Positions 46,792 to 56,841 of a DNA stretch of 64,000 nt are shown here, one piece after another (the stretch's first letter is position 1; every line of letters starts with the position of its first letter). The notes beneath the pieces were generated by a model. That model did not search any database, had not been told where the DNA came from, and worked only from the letters and a program-made list of their open reading frames with translations. The position numbers were made by a program, and so were the translations under genes. This stretch comes from Tritrichomonas musculus (lineage: Eukaryota > Parabasalia > Tritrichomonadida > Tritrichomonadidae). The DNA lies in the NCBI GenBank assembly GCA_039105265.1, contig JAPFFF010000007.1:806001-870000 (forward strand), given 5' to 3'.

Positions 46792-48498
46792 TTAATCTAA
46801 GCTTTCATTCAAGACTACTCTCTTTTTCTTTCGTTGATGTTCTTTTTGATTTTTAACATGTTGAGAGAGAAGAGTTTTCCCGCAATAAATTTGCTTGTTT
46901 AAAAGTGCTCTTTGCCTAAATGCCTCAGGTCCATTTTTATTATTCCGAGGAGTTCGATTTTTATTTGCCATTTTTAGCTGAGGAAGAAATGAGTTTGCAG
47001 GATAGCCAGATGATCTAATTCTTGATGTTTTCTTATCATTCCTTTCATCTAGATTTGAATTTTTATTTTCATTCGAGTTGCTTGGATTATCAATTTTTCT
47101 TTTTTTATTCCTCTTTTTATAACCGGTTCTTTGATTTTGATCATCTGATGGAGGATGAATTGCAAAATTTGATGTATTTGATTCGTCATCTGTCAATTGA
47201 ATAGAGTTACTTACGTTTTCATTGTTTTCTTCTTCTTCTATAAATTCTATTGTTTCAGTCTTGTTATTTTTAGTGAAGAAAACTTCATCTGCGTTTTCAT
47301 CATCTTCCGATATTGGCTTTACTTTTTCGTTTTCAGATTCACAAGCATCATTAAAAGAGAAGTAGGAATTATCTTCTCCATCGTTTTCATGAGCTTCACT
47401 AACACAATTGTTATTAACTTGACTGTTGAAATCATTACATTCAAGTTTATTAATTTGATTCTCAAGAAACATGATTTTGTTTTTCAAAGCATCTAATTCT
47501 TTCTTTTTTGTTCGCACAATATTGTCTTGTTCCTTTTTTATGTTCATTTCACGAACTCTAATTTGCTGTTTATGTTTTTCTGCCAATCTTTTTATATCTT
47601 TATCAATTGTATTATGCCATTCTTCTGTAAAAAATCGATTTTCTAGTTCTTCTTGCTTTCGAACCAGTTGTTGTACAATAGTAGCCTCATCAAATCTTTT
47701 TGATGAAACAAGCATTTTTTCTTCTTGTTTGAGGTTAAGATACTCTGAGCTATGTTTACGGTATTTTGGAGGTATTGGTCCATCTCTCTTTTTTTCAAGT
47801 TCTAACATCTCTTTTTTATGCTTTTCTTTCATTTGATTAAGCTCCTTTGTCGTTTCTTCTGTAAAATTGATCTGAAGATTCACCCATCTTTCTTTTAGGT
47901 CACTGTAAGTTTGCTTTGTCTCTTCAAGTTTCTGCTTCAATTCTTCAGCTTGTTCATTCTTTATTTTTCGAATTTGGTTAATTGTACCTTGTCGTGAAAG
48001 TTGAGACGAGACGAAAGCTAAACGATCCGCAAGATCGAAATCTTCGTCTTCTGCTGCTTCTATTCTTCTTGTCCTCATTTCTGTCAACAATTGGTCGATT
48101 TCTTTTGGTGAATAGTTGGTATTTGATGAATCAATTTTTTTAGAATTTAGAAGCTTATCAATCTCATCATCTAATTGTTCTGGATTAAATGGAGGCTTTT
48201 CTGGAGGTGGATCTTTTTTTCTTTTGGTTAACAATTTGGCGATTCTCTCACGCTCAGGATATGAACAAATATATTCTTTGCAAAATTTTAAGCGATTGAT
48301 ACTACTTTCATCATCACGGTCTTGATATTTAAGAATGTATCGATCGAGATAAGGAAGAAGATTTGAGTATAGTTCTGGGTCAACTAAAGATATGTCAACT
48401 CCACCAACAAGTGAAAGCGTTATTTCACGATAATCTTGAGAACTACCAGCGTTATATATATATGGCGATGAAGAGGTTTGATGCGAGCAGAAAGACAT
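46792..48498 (-). CDS. Coiled-coil protein of a trichomonad family, 568 aa
   Basis: Residues about 135-340 are helical and follow the same order as the 371-residue protein at 61179-62294: a DFDLADRLAFVSSQL-like motif, then a long stretch, then LELEKKRDGPIPPKYRKHSS and LKQEEKMLVSSKRFDEATIV. In both, the helical region alternates short A/D-F-D-x-A blocks with charged helices; I take them as paralogues. The last ~220 residues are acidic, then basic (YKKRNKKRKIDNPSNSN, QKEHQRKKKRVVL), suggesting a disordered tail with a possible nuclear signal. Function unknown. ATG 48498 lies downstream of a TTTTCAATAG initiator-like element. Confidence 0.8.
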   Translation of the reverse strand: MSFCSHQTSSSPYIYNAGSSQDYREITLSLVGGVDISLVDPELYSNLLPYLDRYILKYQDRDDESSINRLKFCKEYICSYPERERIAKLLTKRKKDPPPEKPPFNPEQLDDEIDKLLNSKKIDSSNTNYSPKEIDQLLTEMRTRRIEAAEDEDFDLADRLAFVSSQLSRQGTINQIRKIKNEQAEELKQKLEETKQTYSDLKERWVNLQINFTEETTKELNQMKEKHKKEMLELEKKRDGPIPPKYRKHSSEYLNLKQEEKMLVSSKRFDEATIVQQLVRKQEELENRFFTEEWHNTIDKDIKRLAEKHKQQIRVREMNIKKEQDNIVRTKKKELDALKNKIMFLENQINKLECNDFNSQVNNNCVSEAHENDGEDNSYFSFNDACESENEKVKPISEDDENADEVFFTKNNKTETIEFIEEEENNENVSNSIQLTDDESNTSNFAIHPPSDDQNQRTGYKKRNKKRKIDNPSNSNENKNSNLDERNDKKTSRIRSSGYPANSFLPQLKMANKNRTPRNNKNGPEAFRQRALLNKQIYCGKTLLSQHVKNQKEHQRKKKRVVLNESLD

Positions 48499-49041
48499 TT
48501 TTACTCGCTATTGAAAAGTTTTCATTATACGTTAAAAAGAAAATTTCTAAAGGTTTGAATACTGTACGTTAAATAAACAAATTTTGGTAGCAAAATTTCG
48601 CTTAACTTTTTCATTTCTATGAATTGCATTTTAATTATTTTTTATACATTGGTTTCAGAAGTTCATATTGGTCCAAAGAGCTGAGGAATAAGTTTGAGTC
48701 TAAAATATTATATTAAAAAATTTTGATTAGGCTTGTTATTTTGAGAATCGATATCAAAAACATCACTTTTTTGCTTCTAAGATTCGATTATCATTTTAAA
48801 AATCTGATATAGAGATTATCGATTATCATGATATCAGATATGAAAAAAATCACACACTTGATATCAATTACAGAGATCCCGAGATCTCAAGATCTCAAAC
48901 ATAATTATCTTTTTTTTATTATTTTGACCTTAAAGACGATGAGTAATCTAGAATGACATAATTCAATTTATAAGGAATTCAATTTTTTTGAGAAAACTCA
49001 TTTAAAATTATTATACTAATATAAACCATAAATATTCAAAC
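48499..49041. other. Divergent spacer with small palindromes
   Basis: 543 bp between divergent starts. It holds clustered GATATC/GAGATCTC-type palindromes (about 48745-48900: CGATATC, TGATATAGAG, TCATGATATCAGATAT, GAGATCTCAAGATCTC). They could be regulatory or chance in AT-rich DNA. The TMEM33-like gene is preceded by TTCAAAC at its ATG. Confidence 0.45.
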
Positions 49042-49845
49042 ATGGAATCTGATAAACCCCAAAGCAGGCCATCATCACGCATATCTAAACGTAATAGCGT
49101 AGCAAGAGCCCTTCAAAGGAGGCAAATGGTTCAGAAAATTAATCGATTCCGATATATATCAATAATTTCACTATTTTTAACAAGCATTATCTGCTTTTTC
49201 AAAGATTGGAGTAGGAAAAAATTTTTGTTCTTTGATCATGCAATGTATCTTTCATTTTTTTTAGTTCGCTCCTTAAAAATTTACATCGAATATCGTATTC
49301 AATCCCAACAATTTATTTCTTTATGGGAAATTTTATGGAAAAGCCCCAATTTTCATTCATTACTTTTTGAAATGTCTCTTTATATATCACGAATTAATTC
49401 GTTTCTTTTTATTGTTGAATCAATTTTATATTCGTTCAGAAAAGTTAATCACTTTATTAGTGTTGAAGTTGCACCATTAATGAAACTCAATGATGCAAAT
49501 TCTATTCAAAAAGTTACAGAAAAAATTTCTAAAAGTCAATCTTTGAAATTTGCAGAGAGTTTAATTCAATTTTGCTATTTACCATACCTATTATTTATAG
49601 TCTTTACAAAACATAGCGGACGAGCATTTTTATCAACTCTTGTCAATATTTTCGTTTATTCTCCATTTTTATATATCTACGATCAAAATTTCAATTCGTT
49701 TTGGAATGCAATTAACTATACTGCAACAGGATATATTTTGGATAATTCAACTAAAAAATCTGGAAAAATGTTATCCAAGATTTTAGATTATTTTCGTCAA
49801 TTTATTGACTTAATTGCTGTTTGTTATCCTTATAAATATCAATAA
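49042..49845 (+). CDS. TMEM33/Pom33-like ER membrane protein, 267 aa
   Basis: Probable integral protein of the ER or nuclear envelope. A basic Ser-rich head (1-35) is followed by about three or four hydrophobic segments: RYISIISLFLTSIICFF (37-53), a helical pair around AMYLSFFLVRS, a segment near FLFIVESILYSF, and YLPYLLFIVFT / FVYSPFLYIY. Segment order, length and the KFAESLIQFCYLPYLLFIVF block recall TMEM33, which has KFIACNEIFLMPATVFMLF at the same place and 247 residues. TMEM33/Pom33 shapes ER tubules and helps position nuclear pores. The match is by eye and weak, so a lineage-specific membrane protein is possible. ATG 49042. Confidence 0.6.
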   Translation: MESDKPQSRPSSRISKRNSVARALQRRQMVQKINRFRYISIISLFLTSIICFFKDWSRKKFLFFDHAMYLSFFLVRSLKIYIEYRIQSQQFISLWEILWKSPNFHSLLFEMSLYISRINSFLFIVESILYSFRKVNHFISVEVAPLMKLNDANSIQKVTEKISKSQSLKFAESLIQFCYLPYLLFIVFTKHSGRAFLSTLVNIFVYSPFLYIYDQNFNSFWNAINYTATGYILDNSTKKSGKMLSKILDYFRQFIDLIAVCYPYKYQ

Positions 49846-50212
49846 ATTTGTTTTATATTACATTTTTATATACAAATAAATTCGTTATAGGCTTGAATCT
49901 TATGATTCAGAAGCGTTTTGTTATTAATTTTAATTCGAATTCTCATATATGTTAATTTTTAATAAAATGTTGAAAATAGTTTGATTAGATTTTGTCCATC
50001 ATATTTTTTTTTTTTTTTCAGTAAAATCATTATAATATTTATTTTAATTTTTTTGTTTTTAGGTAATAATTTATATTTCCTCAAGAAATGAATTTAAATG
50101 TGTGTAAAAAAGAATTATTTAGTATGAAAAGGTAAGCAATCATGTACAATAAAAAATCCAAATTAATATATTAATTGTTTTTTTATAACAACATAATCAT
50201 TTAACTTATATA
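49846..50212. other. Convergent spacer
   Basis: 367 bp, AT-rich, with a 15-T run near 50010. Nothing else recognised. Confidence 0.5.
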
Positions 50213-53080
50213 CTAACTATTGATATATAAATCTTTAGCAATCAGATAATCAATAATAGTTGAACAATCGTTAACATCGATCAATGTTTGGAATGTAGAA
50301 TTATCATTCAACAACACTTCTTTTAACTTAGGAATAATCAAAGCTATTCTAATTACAGAAAAAGCAAACACGCATTTATTATTTGTCACATCAGTAGCAG
50401 AATTAAGAAGGATACTGTTACACGTTTTAATTAAATCCTGAAATAAAGGCTTCCAATCGAATAAAGAATCATTAATTATAATTATAGCCAATTGAGCAAA
50501 TGAGAAAACAATTTCTGAATCCACCAACAAATCATCTTCGTTTATAACAACATCAATCATAATATCAATGGATTTCTTCATTCGATTAGGATCAGAATTC
50601 AAGAAAACTGCAAAAACATGCCCAATTGAACTGATAAATAAGGATAATGGAGAATCATTGTCAGAGAAAGATGATTTAATATCAAGTCCGCCAAATCCAT
50701 TGAAATAGTCAAACGATGTCATTATTCTGACAATTTCATGAATAAAAATATTACCAAAAACATCAAAAGTAAAATGCTCAGCTAAAGCTATCCAAATATT
50801 GGTTATACTAAGAATTAACGAGTATCTTAAAATATTTGGAACAATCAACATTTGAATATGTTTTACAATAATAAATTTAATATCATTTGGTGATTTTGGC
50901 AAGTTCTCTCTCATTATCATTGAATCAAGCATTTCAGATGCAACCATCCATTTCTTCGATGAGGATTCATCCATCATTCGAAGCATCACTTGTTTGAATA
51001 AAAGTTTATTCAATTCTTCTTTTGATTGTTTTATAGATGTAAGAATTACTTTGTTTTCGTTTGTTGGAAATTTGTAAACGTATAAAAGTATCGATGGCCA
51101 TAAATATAAATGATCAGGAACAAAATTAATTACTTCGGATAATTGAAGTGATCCTTTTAAAAGGCCATCCAAAGTTCGTGCAGCAATATAATATGGATAG
51201 AAGACGGAGAAACCTAAACTATCATTTTGATCTTGAGTTTTTCCATCTATAATATAATTCATTTCTTTTGATAAGAAAATATCATCTTTTTCTGGTTCTA
51301 TTTGAAGAAGAAATCGTACTACATAACGAATAGGTGGAGGTTCAATAGCGTCTACAAATATTAATAAACGTTCCTTGAATCCAATTGATACGCTCCCCCA
51401 AGTAAATCGAAATAAAGTTAAGGCAAGAAGCCAAATCGAATTAAAAAGGTTTTCATCAACAGTAATTGATGATATTCGGAGAAGTTGGGTGAAAAGTTCA
51501 AAAAATTTGCCATGCTTGAAAATATAGATGCGAAAATCTTGAAGAGTTTCATAATTTTTCAAAATCTGTCGACATATTTTGGCACAAAAAGAAATATCAT
51601 CGACTATCATTCGATCTAGAGAGAAGTTGATCGCCATTGATGAAAAAGATGGATATTGGAAAACGGATTCAAAAATTGATTGAAGATCATACGGATTTAA
51701 ATCACCTTTCGGCCTTTTAGAAAAATAGGATTCAAGTTTGTCATAGTTTACATAATATCCCAAAATATTACATTTAGAATTTAATTGACCTTCAAAAAAA
51801 GCGAGCTGTGCGCTACCGACATTCTCATCAGAAGTCACAAGATTTTGATTTGGCTGATCAGTCGATGGAGACAAAGGATTTAAAGAAATTGATTGATCGT
51901 TTGCTTTTTGGTCTGAAGGAGATCCGGATTTTAAAAAGCATTTCATATGTGAAAAAATTTCATGAAGTTTCTCCTCATTATAAGTGTTAAATATGTTAAC
52001 ATCGGTAGCAGTTTTAAGCAATTTATTTTCAGCATATGAAATATATTGAGGGAGGAATGTTGTAATCATATAAATCATATACAATGATGGAAAAGATATA
52101 AATTGAGCGATTGTGTGAGCATAACATCCGTAAAGATCTTCAATTGATGCAAATTCAAAAATATATGGATTTTTACGTATAGTTATAATATCAGAGACAA
52201 TATAAAGCAAAACTTCACTTCGAGGAATCAAAGATACTTTAGAATTGACGTACGGACGATCGGAAAATATGACGAATTTCAAAATTCTCCAAGTGTTTAA
52301 TCCATATAAAGTCAAAAGCATTTCACATTTGTCACTTTCATCAAAACATATTCTATCTGGTAAACAAAAATCAATATTTTCATCTTCAGCCCCTGCCATT
52401 ATTGAAAATTTTTTAATTGTTAACATTATTCTCTTTTTAAACATTTTTCTTGTATTTATAATTTCATTTCTATAAAAAAGGCGTGAACGTACCAATAATA
52501 AAATGAAAGACAAAGACGATGATAGCTTAGATATAGCAATTTCCGAAACATAAAACTCGTAAGAATTCATAAAATTATAGTCATTATTCGAAAAATTAGA
52601 GTAATCTAATGAATACTTATCATAACCAAATGAAAGGCATATTTGCAAAGTAAAAAGGCAACAATAAGAGTACTTCTTGATATCAATTTCGAGATCTGCT
52701 TTACTGTAGCTTTCAAAAAGCTGATCACCAAATTGGCTAAAAAATCTAACAAATCCAAGTAAATTTAAATTTTGGTTCAAAACAAAATTTATTTCTGAGA
52801 CATTTGTATCTACATTTCTAGAATCGATAATCGAGTTAGCAAAGAAAATAGGCGATTTACTTAATGAAACAAAGAGATATTCGTATAGTATTCGCATTTG
52901 AGTTTCGTCGTGATTTTGAAAAAATTCTTCTTCGAAATCAAATCTTTCTTTTCCAGAAAAAAAGCCAATAGTATTAAATAATTGGTGAATAATTAATAAT
53001 GGATCTTCTTGCTGTGATAAAAGTTGTTGGAACTCGTCAGGTGGGAGGCGATTGTTCCAACTTGTGCGAATAATATCCAT
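50213..53080 (-). CDS. Large helical protein of unknown function, 955 aa
   Basis: I do not recognise it. The frame is open upstream to a TTG at 53248, but the first ATG is 53080, giving MDIIRTSWNNRLPPDEF. The chain is almost all helical with many Leu/Ile/Phe and no low complexity except one Ser/Asn linker (about residues 393-425, LNPLSPSTDQPNQNL), in the manner of armadillo/HEAT-like scaffolds or nuclear transport factors. The long apolar stretches look like packed helices rather than membrane spans, since they carry charged residues every few positions. Codon use is like its neighbours. It is convergent with the TMEM33-like gene and lies 210 bp downstream of the charged-repeat gene. Confidence 0.75.
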   Translation of the reverse strand: MDIIRTSWNNRLPPDEFQQLLSQQEDPLLIIHQLFNTIGFFSGKERFDFEEEFFQNHDETQMRILYEYLFVSLSKSPIFFANSIIDSRNVDTNVSEINFVLNQNLNLLGFVRFFSQFGDQLFESYSKADLEIDIKKYSYCCLFTLQICLSFGYDKYSLDYSNFSNNDYNFMNSYEFYVSEIAISKLSSSLSFILLLVRSRLFYRNEIINTRKMFKKRIMLTIKKFSIMAGAEDENIDFCLPDRICFDESDKCEMLLTLYGLNTWRILKFVIFSDRPYVNSKVSLIPRSEVLLYIVSDIITIRKNPYIFEFASIEDLYGCYAHTIAQFISFPSLYMIYMITTFLPQYISYAENKLLKTATDVNIFNTYNEEKLHEIFSHMKCFLKSGSPSDQKANDQSISLNPLSPSTDQPNQNLVTSDENVGSAQLAFFEGQLNSKCNILGYYVNYDKLESYFSKRPKGDLNPYDLQSIFESVFQYPSFSSMAINFSLDRMIVDDISFCAKICRQILKNYETLQDFRIYIFKHGKFFELFTQLLRISSITVDENLFNSIWLLALTLFRFTWGSVSIGFKERLLIFVDAIEPPPIRYVVRFLLQIEPEKDDIFLSKEMNYIIDGKTQDQNDSLGFSVFYPYYIAARTLDGLLKGSLQLSEVINFVPDHLYLWPSILLYVYKFPTNENKVILTSIKQSKEELNKLLFKQVMLRMMDESSSKKWMVASEMLDSMIMRENLPKSPNDIKFIIVKHIQMLIVPNILRYSLILSITNIWIALAEHFTFDVFGNIFIHEIVRIMTSFDYFNGFGGLDIKSSFSDNDSPLSLFISSIGHVFAVFLNSDPNRMKKSIDIMIDVVINEDDLLVDSEIVFSFAQLAIIIINDSLFDWKPLFQDLIKTCNSILLNSATDVTNNKCVFAFSVIRIALIIPKLKEVLLNDNSTFQTLIDVNDCSTIIDYLIAKDLYINS

Positions 53081-53290
53081 AAATATTATTCTCTTATTAT
53101 AATAAGTAAATGAAGTAGTTAATAAATCTTTATAATTATAAAGATGATATAAACTTTTTATGAAGTGATTTAAATATTCATTTAAATTTGAGAAGATATT
53201 CAATTTCAGATTGAAACTTTTATTATAAAAAAAATATATATATAACAATAAGAAATATTAGAAAATAAATATAAAACAAAAATATGACAA

Positions 53291-56200
53291 TTAAAATTCA
53301 TCTTCATCATCGTCTTCTTCCCATTCATCATCATTGTTTGTTTGCTTTTTATCATCATCATCCTTTTTTTCACCTAATTCTTTTATCTCTTTTTTAGGTT
53401 CATTATCAGATGAATCAACATCAAAAGTATCAAATTTATCACTTTCTTTATTTACATCAGATTCATTTTTCTTTTCTTTGATCTGAGCATTGTCAAACAA
53501 AGCGCCAGTTTGTGAAATAAGGTTATCAAGGTTGCCATTTTGTTTGCCATTTTCATCACTTTCACTTTCATTTTTAGCTTTTTGGCTATCACTAGATTTT
53601 CCTTGTTCGTTATTATCATCACCATCATCACTGGAACTGTTTTTATCAATTTCTTTGTCAGTTTCACTAGAGCTATTTTGTTCTATTTCCTTGTCAGTTT
53701 CACTAGAATTGTCCTTATCAACTTCTTTGTCACTTTCGCTTGAGCTATCTTTATCAACTTCCTTGTCAGTTTCACTAGAATTGTCCTTATCAACTTCTTT
53801 ATCACTTTCACTTTCACTATCTTTATCAATATCCTTGTCACTTTCAGTTCCACTTTCTTCTGTTTCACTTTTATCTTTCTTATTATTGCTTTCACTTTCA
53901 CTTTTTGATTGTTGTTCTCCATCGTCATCCTGGCTTTCAAAATTTGAAGATGTATCATCGAAAGTTGCTTTCTTTTTATTATTTCTTGATGATTTTTTCT
54001 TTGGCTTCTTGTCATCACTAGTATCAGTTTTACTTTTATTATCGTCGTCATCATCATCTTTTTCAAAATCATCGTCATCAAAATCATCTTTTTTCTCTGA
54101 TTTTTCAGTATCATCATCTTTCTCACCATCACTTTCACTCTCAGATTCGGAATCAGACCCAGTTTCAGTTACGCTTTGTTGATCATTTTGATCTTGCCTA
54201 TTGCGAAGAGTAGGCTTTCCACCTAGAGAAGCAATAAAGTCAGCAATTGAAACACGAGCATTTTTAGGGTTTCTTGCTCTTTCTTCAATTTCTTCATAAT
54301 TGAGTCCATATTCATCTGCCAATTTCTTTAATTCAGAAATGTCAGAACCTGCTGTTTTATGCAAAATTTGTTGAACTTTTGCATTTGCGTCTTGTTTTTC
54401 AAATTGCATTCTAGTTTTTTCACGAAGTGTTTCTGTTTTTGTTTCTTCTTTATGTTTCTTTAAATCATCCATCATTTTAATTTTTTCTTTATATTTTTCT
54501 TCTTTTATCTTCTTTTGAGCTTCATCTTTTCTTTTCTGTCTCAAAGCAGCGAAAGATTTCTTTTCTCTTTTCATTCTATCAATCAAACCTTGTTTTTCTC
54601 TATCTTCTTGATTTCTATTTCTTGCTTCTTGAACTCTTTCTAATTTCTTCTGAAATTCGGCTTCTTGCTCTTGTTTCTTTTGTTCCATTAATTTTTCATA
54701 AGCTTTGTTCTTTTCTTCCATTTTTTGGGCAAATTCTGTATTTCCTTTTTGAGCATTCATTATTCTTTCATTGAATTCTTGATTTCGTTTCTCAACTCGT
54801 AATGTTGCATTTAATTCTTTCTCAAGAAGTTGCTCATTATTTTTCTGTCTTTCTTCATCTTTTTTATCTCTCCATTGTCTTTGTCTCTGCAACTTTTCTT
54901 CATCTTTTTGTTTCTTTTCTGCAACTTTTTTCTCACGCTCAATCTGAAATTCTTTCAAAGTTTTTTCAATTTTCTTTTCTTTATCATCTGCTTTTTTCTT
55001 TAATTCTCTGAGCTTCTGTCGTTTGTTCGCAATAACTTTTCTCATCGTTTCAATTCGTTTTTTATTTTCCAGATCTCTTTTCTTTTTAAGTTCTTTTTCT
55101 TCTTCTTGCTTCTTTTCTTGCCTTTTGAGTTCTCTTTCACGCAGTTCTTGCTCTTTCTCTTCCATTTTTTGCTTTTTGTCATTTTCTAATTTTTTAATTA
55201 ATTCTTGAGTTTGCTTTTGCCTTTCTTGGCGCTTTTTTTCTTCTTCAATTGCTTTCTTTCTTCTTTCTTTTTCTTCTTTTTCTCGTTTTTCTTTTAGAAT
55301 TCGTGCTTTTTCATCTTCTTTCAAACGCAATTCATGATTTTTTCTGTCTTCTTCTTTCTTTTGTTCTTCTCTTTGTTTCTCTATTTGAACCATTCTTTCT
55401 CTTTCTTTCTTTTGCTTCTCTCTAGTTTCTCTCTCTTTCTCTTTTCGCTTTTTCTCTTCTTGCTCAGCCATTTGGTCAGCTTTTTCGCACATAAATTGCT
55501 GTGTTAAAGAAACAAGAATAAGCTGCTCTATTTCTCTTTTGTTTCGTTCATTCATTTTGTCAAGTCGCTTTTTTTCAAGTGACAAAAATGACATTTCTGA
55601 ATCTTTTTTCTTTAAATTATCAGATTTAATATTATTATCAAAATCAGCTTCTTCCTCTTCTTCTTCAAATTGTACTTTTTCATCTGATTCGCTTTCGCTT
55701 GATTCAATTTCTTTTTTTTCTGATTTTTTGCTCTTTGTTGAGTTGTTTTTGTTATCTTCATTTGCTTTCTTTTGTTGTCGCGATTTATCATCATCAATAA
55801 GTTTCTGCCTTTCTTCATTCATTTGACGAATTCTCTCGTCAACTTCATCACAAAGTTGCTTCTGAACCATCGGCCTGAATTTTGGATTTCTGGTATAACA
55901 ATTAATTTCAGCGTCAGTCGGATATTTAAGATCGTTTATTGTTAAACCAGTCAATTCCATTGCTTTTATTGTGAATGGATCTTTGGTATCAATCTTTGGC
56001 TGCTTTCGGCTTTGATCTTTTGATGTATTTTTAAGAGGAGGAAGAGCCATAGTTTTATTTTGTGGGGATTTTGATGTGACATTCGATTTCTTATTAGATA
56101 GTTGGCTCTGCGAAGCATTTTGTGAAGAAGACCGCACAACTAATTTTGGCTGTAATATTTTGGCATTATTTTTTGAACTTTGCAAAATAGAAAGAGGTCT

Positions 56201-56578
56201 TTTAACTTCAGCGTTTTGCGAAACTTTATCTTCATCTTTGCCACTTTCATCATCACTACTTGAGTTTTTATCTTCATCAGTATCATTTTCACTTTCGTTA
56301 TCGCTTTTTGATTTGTCTGATTCATTTTCAGAAGTACTTTTACTATCATCATTATTATCTGATTCATCTGCTACTGCTTTAACTTTATCTGGCTGAGTGA
56401 TCAAAACAGATTTTTTATTTTGTGATTCATCAGTGCTTGATTCGGAATCAGAATCATTATTAGAATGTGAATCATTATCGGTATCATTATTACTTGCATC
56501 TTCATCACTTTTATCATCATCGCCGTCATCTTCGAAGTCGTCCTGGTCAAAATCAACGGCGTCCTCGTTATCACTCAT
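53291..56578 (-). CDS. Highly charged coiled-coil protein with acidic tandem repeats, 1095 aa
   Basis: Unknown family. An acidic head (1-110, Asp/Ser/Glu) leads to a basic Ser/Gln-rich part and a small ordered-looking segment (about 195-250, KDPFTIKAMELTGLTINDL). A very long charged helix (about 330-745) of KEREKR/EEKKR type follows, perhaps a single alpha helix or coiled coil. Then comes a short conserved-looking motif (DEYGLNYEEIEERARNPKNA) and an acidic Ser/Asp/Glu tail with 12-residue repeats. The final 30 residues are EDDDEDEF-rich. Such layouts occur in chromatin or cytoskeletal linkers, but nothing specific can be claimed. ATG 56578. Confidence 0.8.
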   Translation of the reverse strand: MSDNEDAVDFDQDDFEDDGDDDKSDEDASNNDTDNDSHSNNDSDSESSTDESQNKKSVLITQPDKVKAVADESDNNDDSKSTSENESDKSKSDNESENDTDEDKNSSSDDESGKDEDKVSQNAEVKRPLSILQSSKNNAKILQPKLVVRSSSQNASQSQLSNKKSNVTSKSPQNKTMALPPLKNTSKDQSRKQPKIDTKDPFTIKAMELTGLTINDLKYPTDAEINCYTRNPKFRPMVQKQLCDEVDERIRQMNEERQKLIDDDKSRQQKKANEDNKNNSTKSKKSEKKEIESSESESDEKVQFEEEEEEADFDNNIKSDNLKKKDSEMSFLSLEKKRLDKMNERNKREIEQLILVSLTQQFMCEKADQMAEQEEKKRKEKERETREKQKKERERMVQIEKQREEQKKEEDRKNHELRLKEDEKARILKEKREKEEKERRKKAIEEEKKRQERQKQTQELIKKLENDKKQKMEEKEQELRERELKRQEKKQEEEKELKKKRDLENKKRIETMRKVIANKRQKLRELKKKADDKEKKIEKTLKEFQIEREKKVAEKKQKDEEKLQRQRQWRDKKDEERQKNNEQLLEKELNATLRVEKRNQEFNERIMNAQKGNTEFAQKMEEKNKAYEKLMEQKKQEQEAEFQKKLERVQEARNRNQEDREKQGLIDRMKREKKSFAALRQKRKDEAQKKIKEEKYKEKIKMMDDLKKHKEETKTETLREKTRMQFEKQDANAKVQQILHKTAGSDISELKKLADEYGLNYEEIEERARNPKNARVSIADFIASLGGKPTLRNRQDQNDQQSVTETGSDSESESESDGEKDDDTEKSEKKDDFDDDDFEKDDDDDDNKSKTDTSDDKKPKKKSSRNNKKKATFDDTSSNFESQDDDGEQQSKSESESNNKKDKSETEESGTESDKDIDKDSESESDKEVDKDNSSETDKEVDKDSSSESDKEVDKDNSSETDKEIEQNSSSETDKEIDKNSSSDDGDDNNEQGKSSDSQKAKNESESDENGKQNGNLDNLISQTGALFDNAQIKEKKNESDVNKESDKFDTFDVDSSDNEPKKEIKELGEKKDDDDKKQTNNDDEWEEDDDEDEF
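53636..53851 (-). repeat. 36-bp tandem repeat coding SSETDKEVDKDN-like units
   Basis: About six copies of a 12-residue acidic unit, alternating SETDKE and SESDKE and ending KDS or KDN, coded by a 36-bp unit seen on the plus strand as TTGTCAGTTTCACTAGA with variants. It lies at about residues 909-981 of the charged protein. Copies are near-identical in places, so length may vary between strains. Confidence 0.85.
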
Positions 56579-56841
56579 TAAAAAATACCCACTATTTTTG
56601 TTTTTTCGATTCTTTTTCTATTTTATTCTTAACGAGTTATAATAACGAGCTTTATATCAAAATATTCATAACATATTTGGTCTCATCCTAAAATATCAAT
56701 TATACAATTTTAAAAATAACCAGATATAAATATATATAAAAAAGAAAACAAAAGGCATTTTCCTTTGGAAAAATGATTTTAAATATGAACCTAAAATTAG
56801 AAAATGTAATGGATTAGAAGGAACTAATTCCATTAAACGAT

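Noticed and set aside
53081-53248. Upstream extension of the 955-residue helical protein
   Set aside because: It starts at TTG and is Asn/Tyr/Leu-rich filler; ATG at 53080 is the better start.
53490-54182. Ser/Leu-rich plus-strand frame opposite the charged-repeat gene
   Set aside because: Complement of Asp/Glu/Ser/Lys codons gives Leu/Ser-rich frames by necessity; no independent support.
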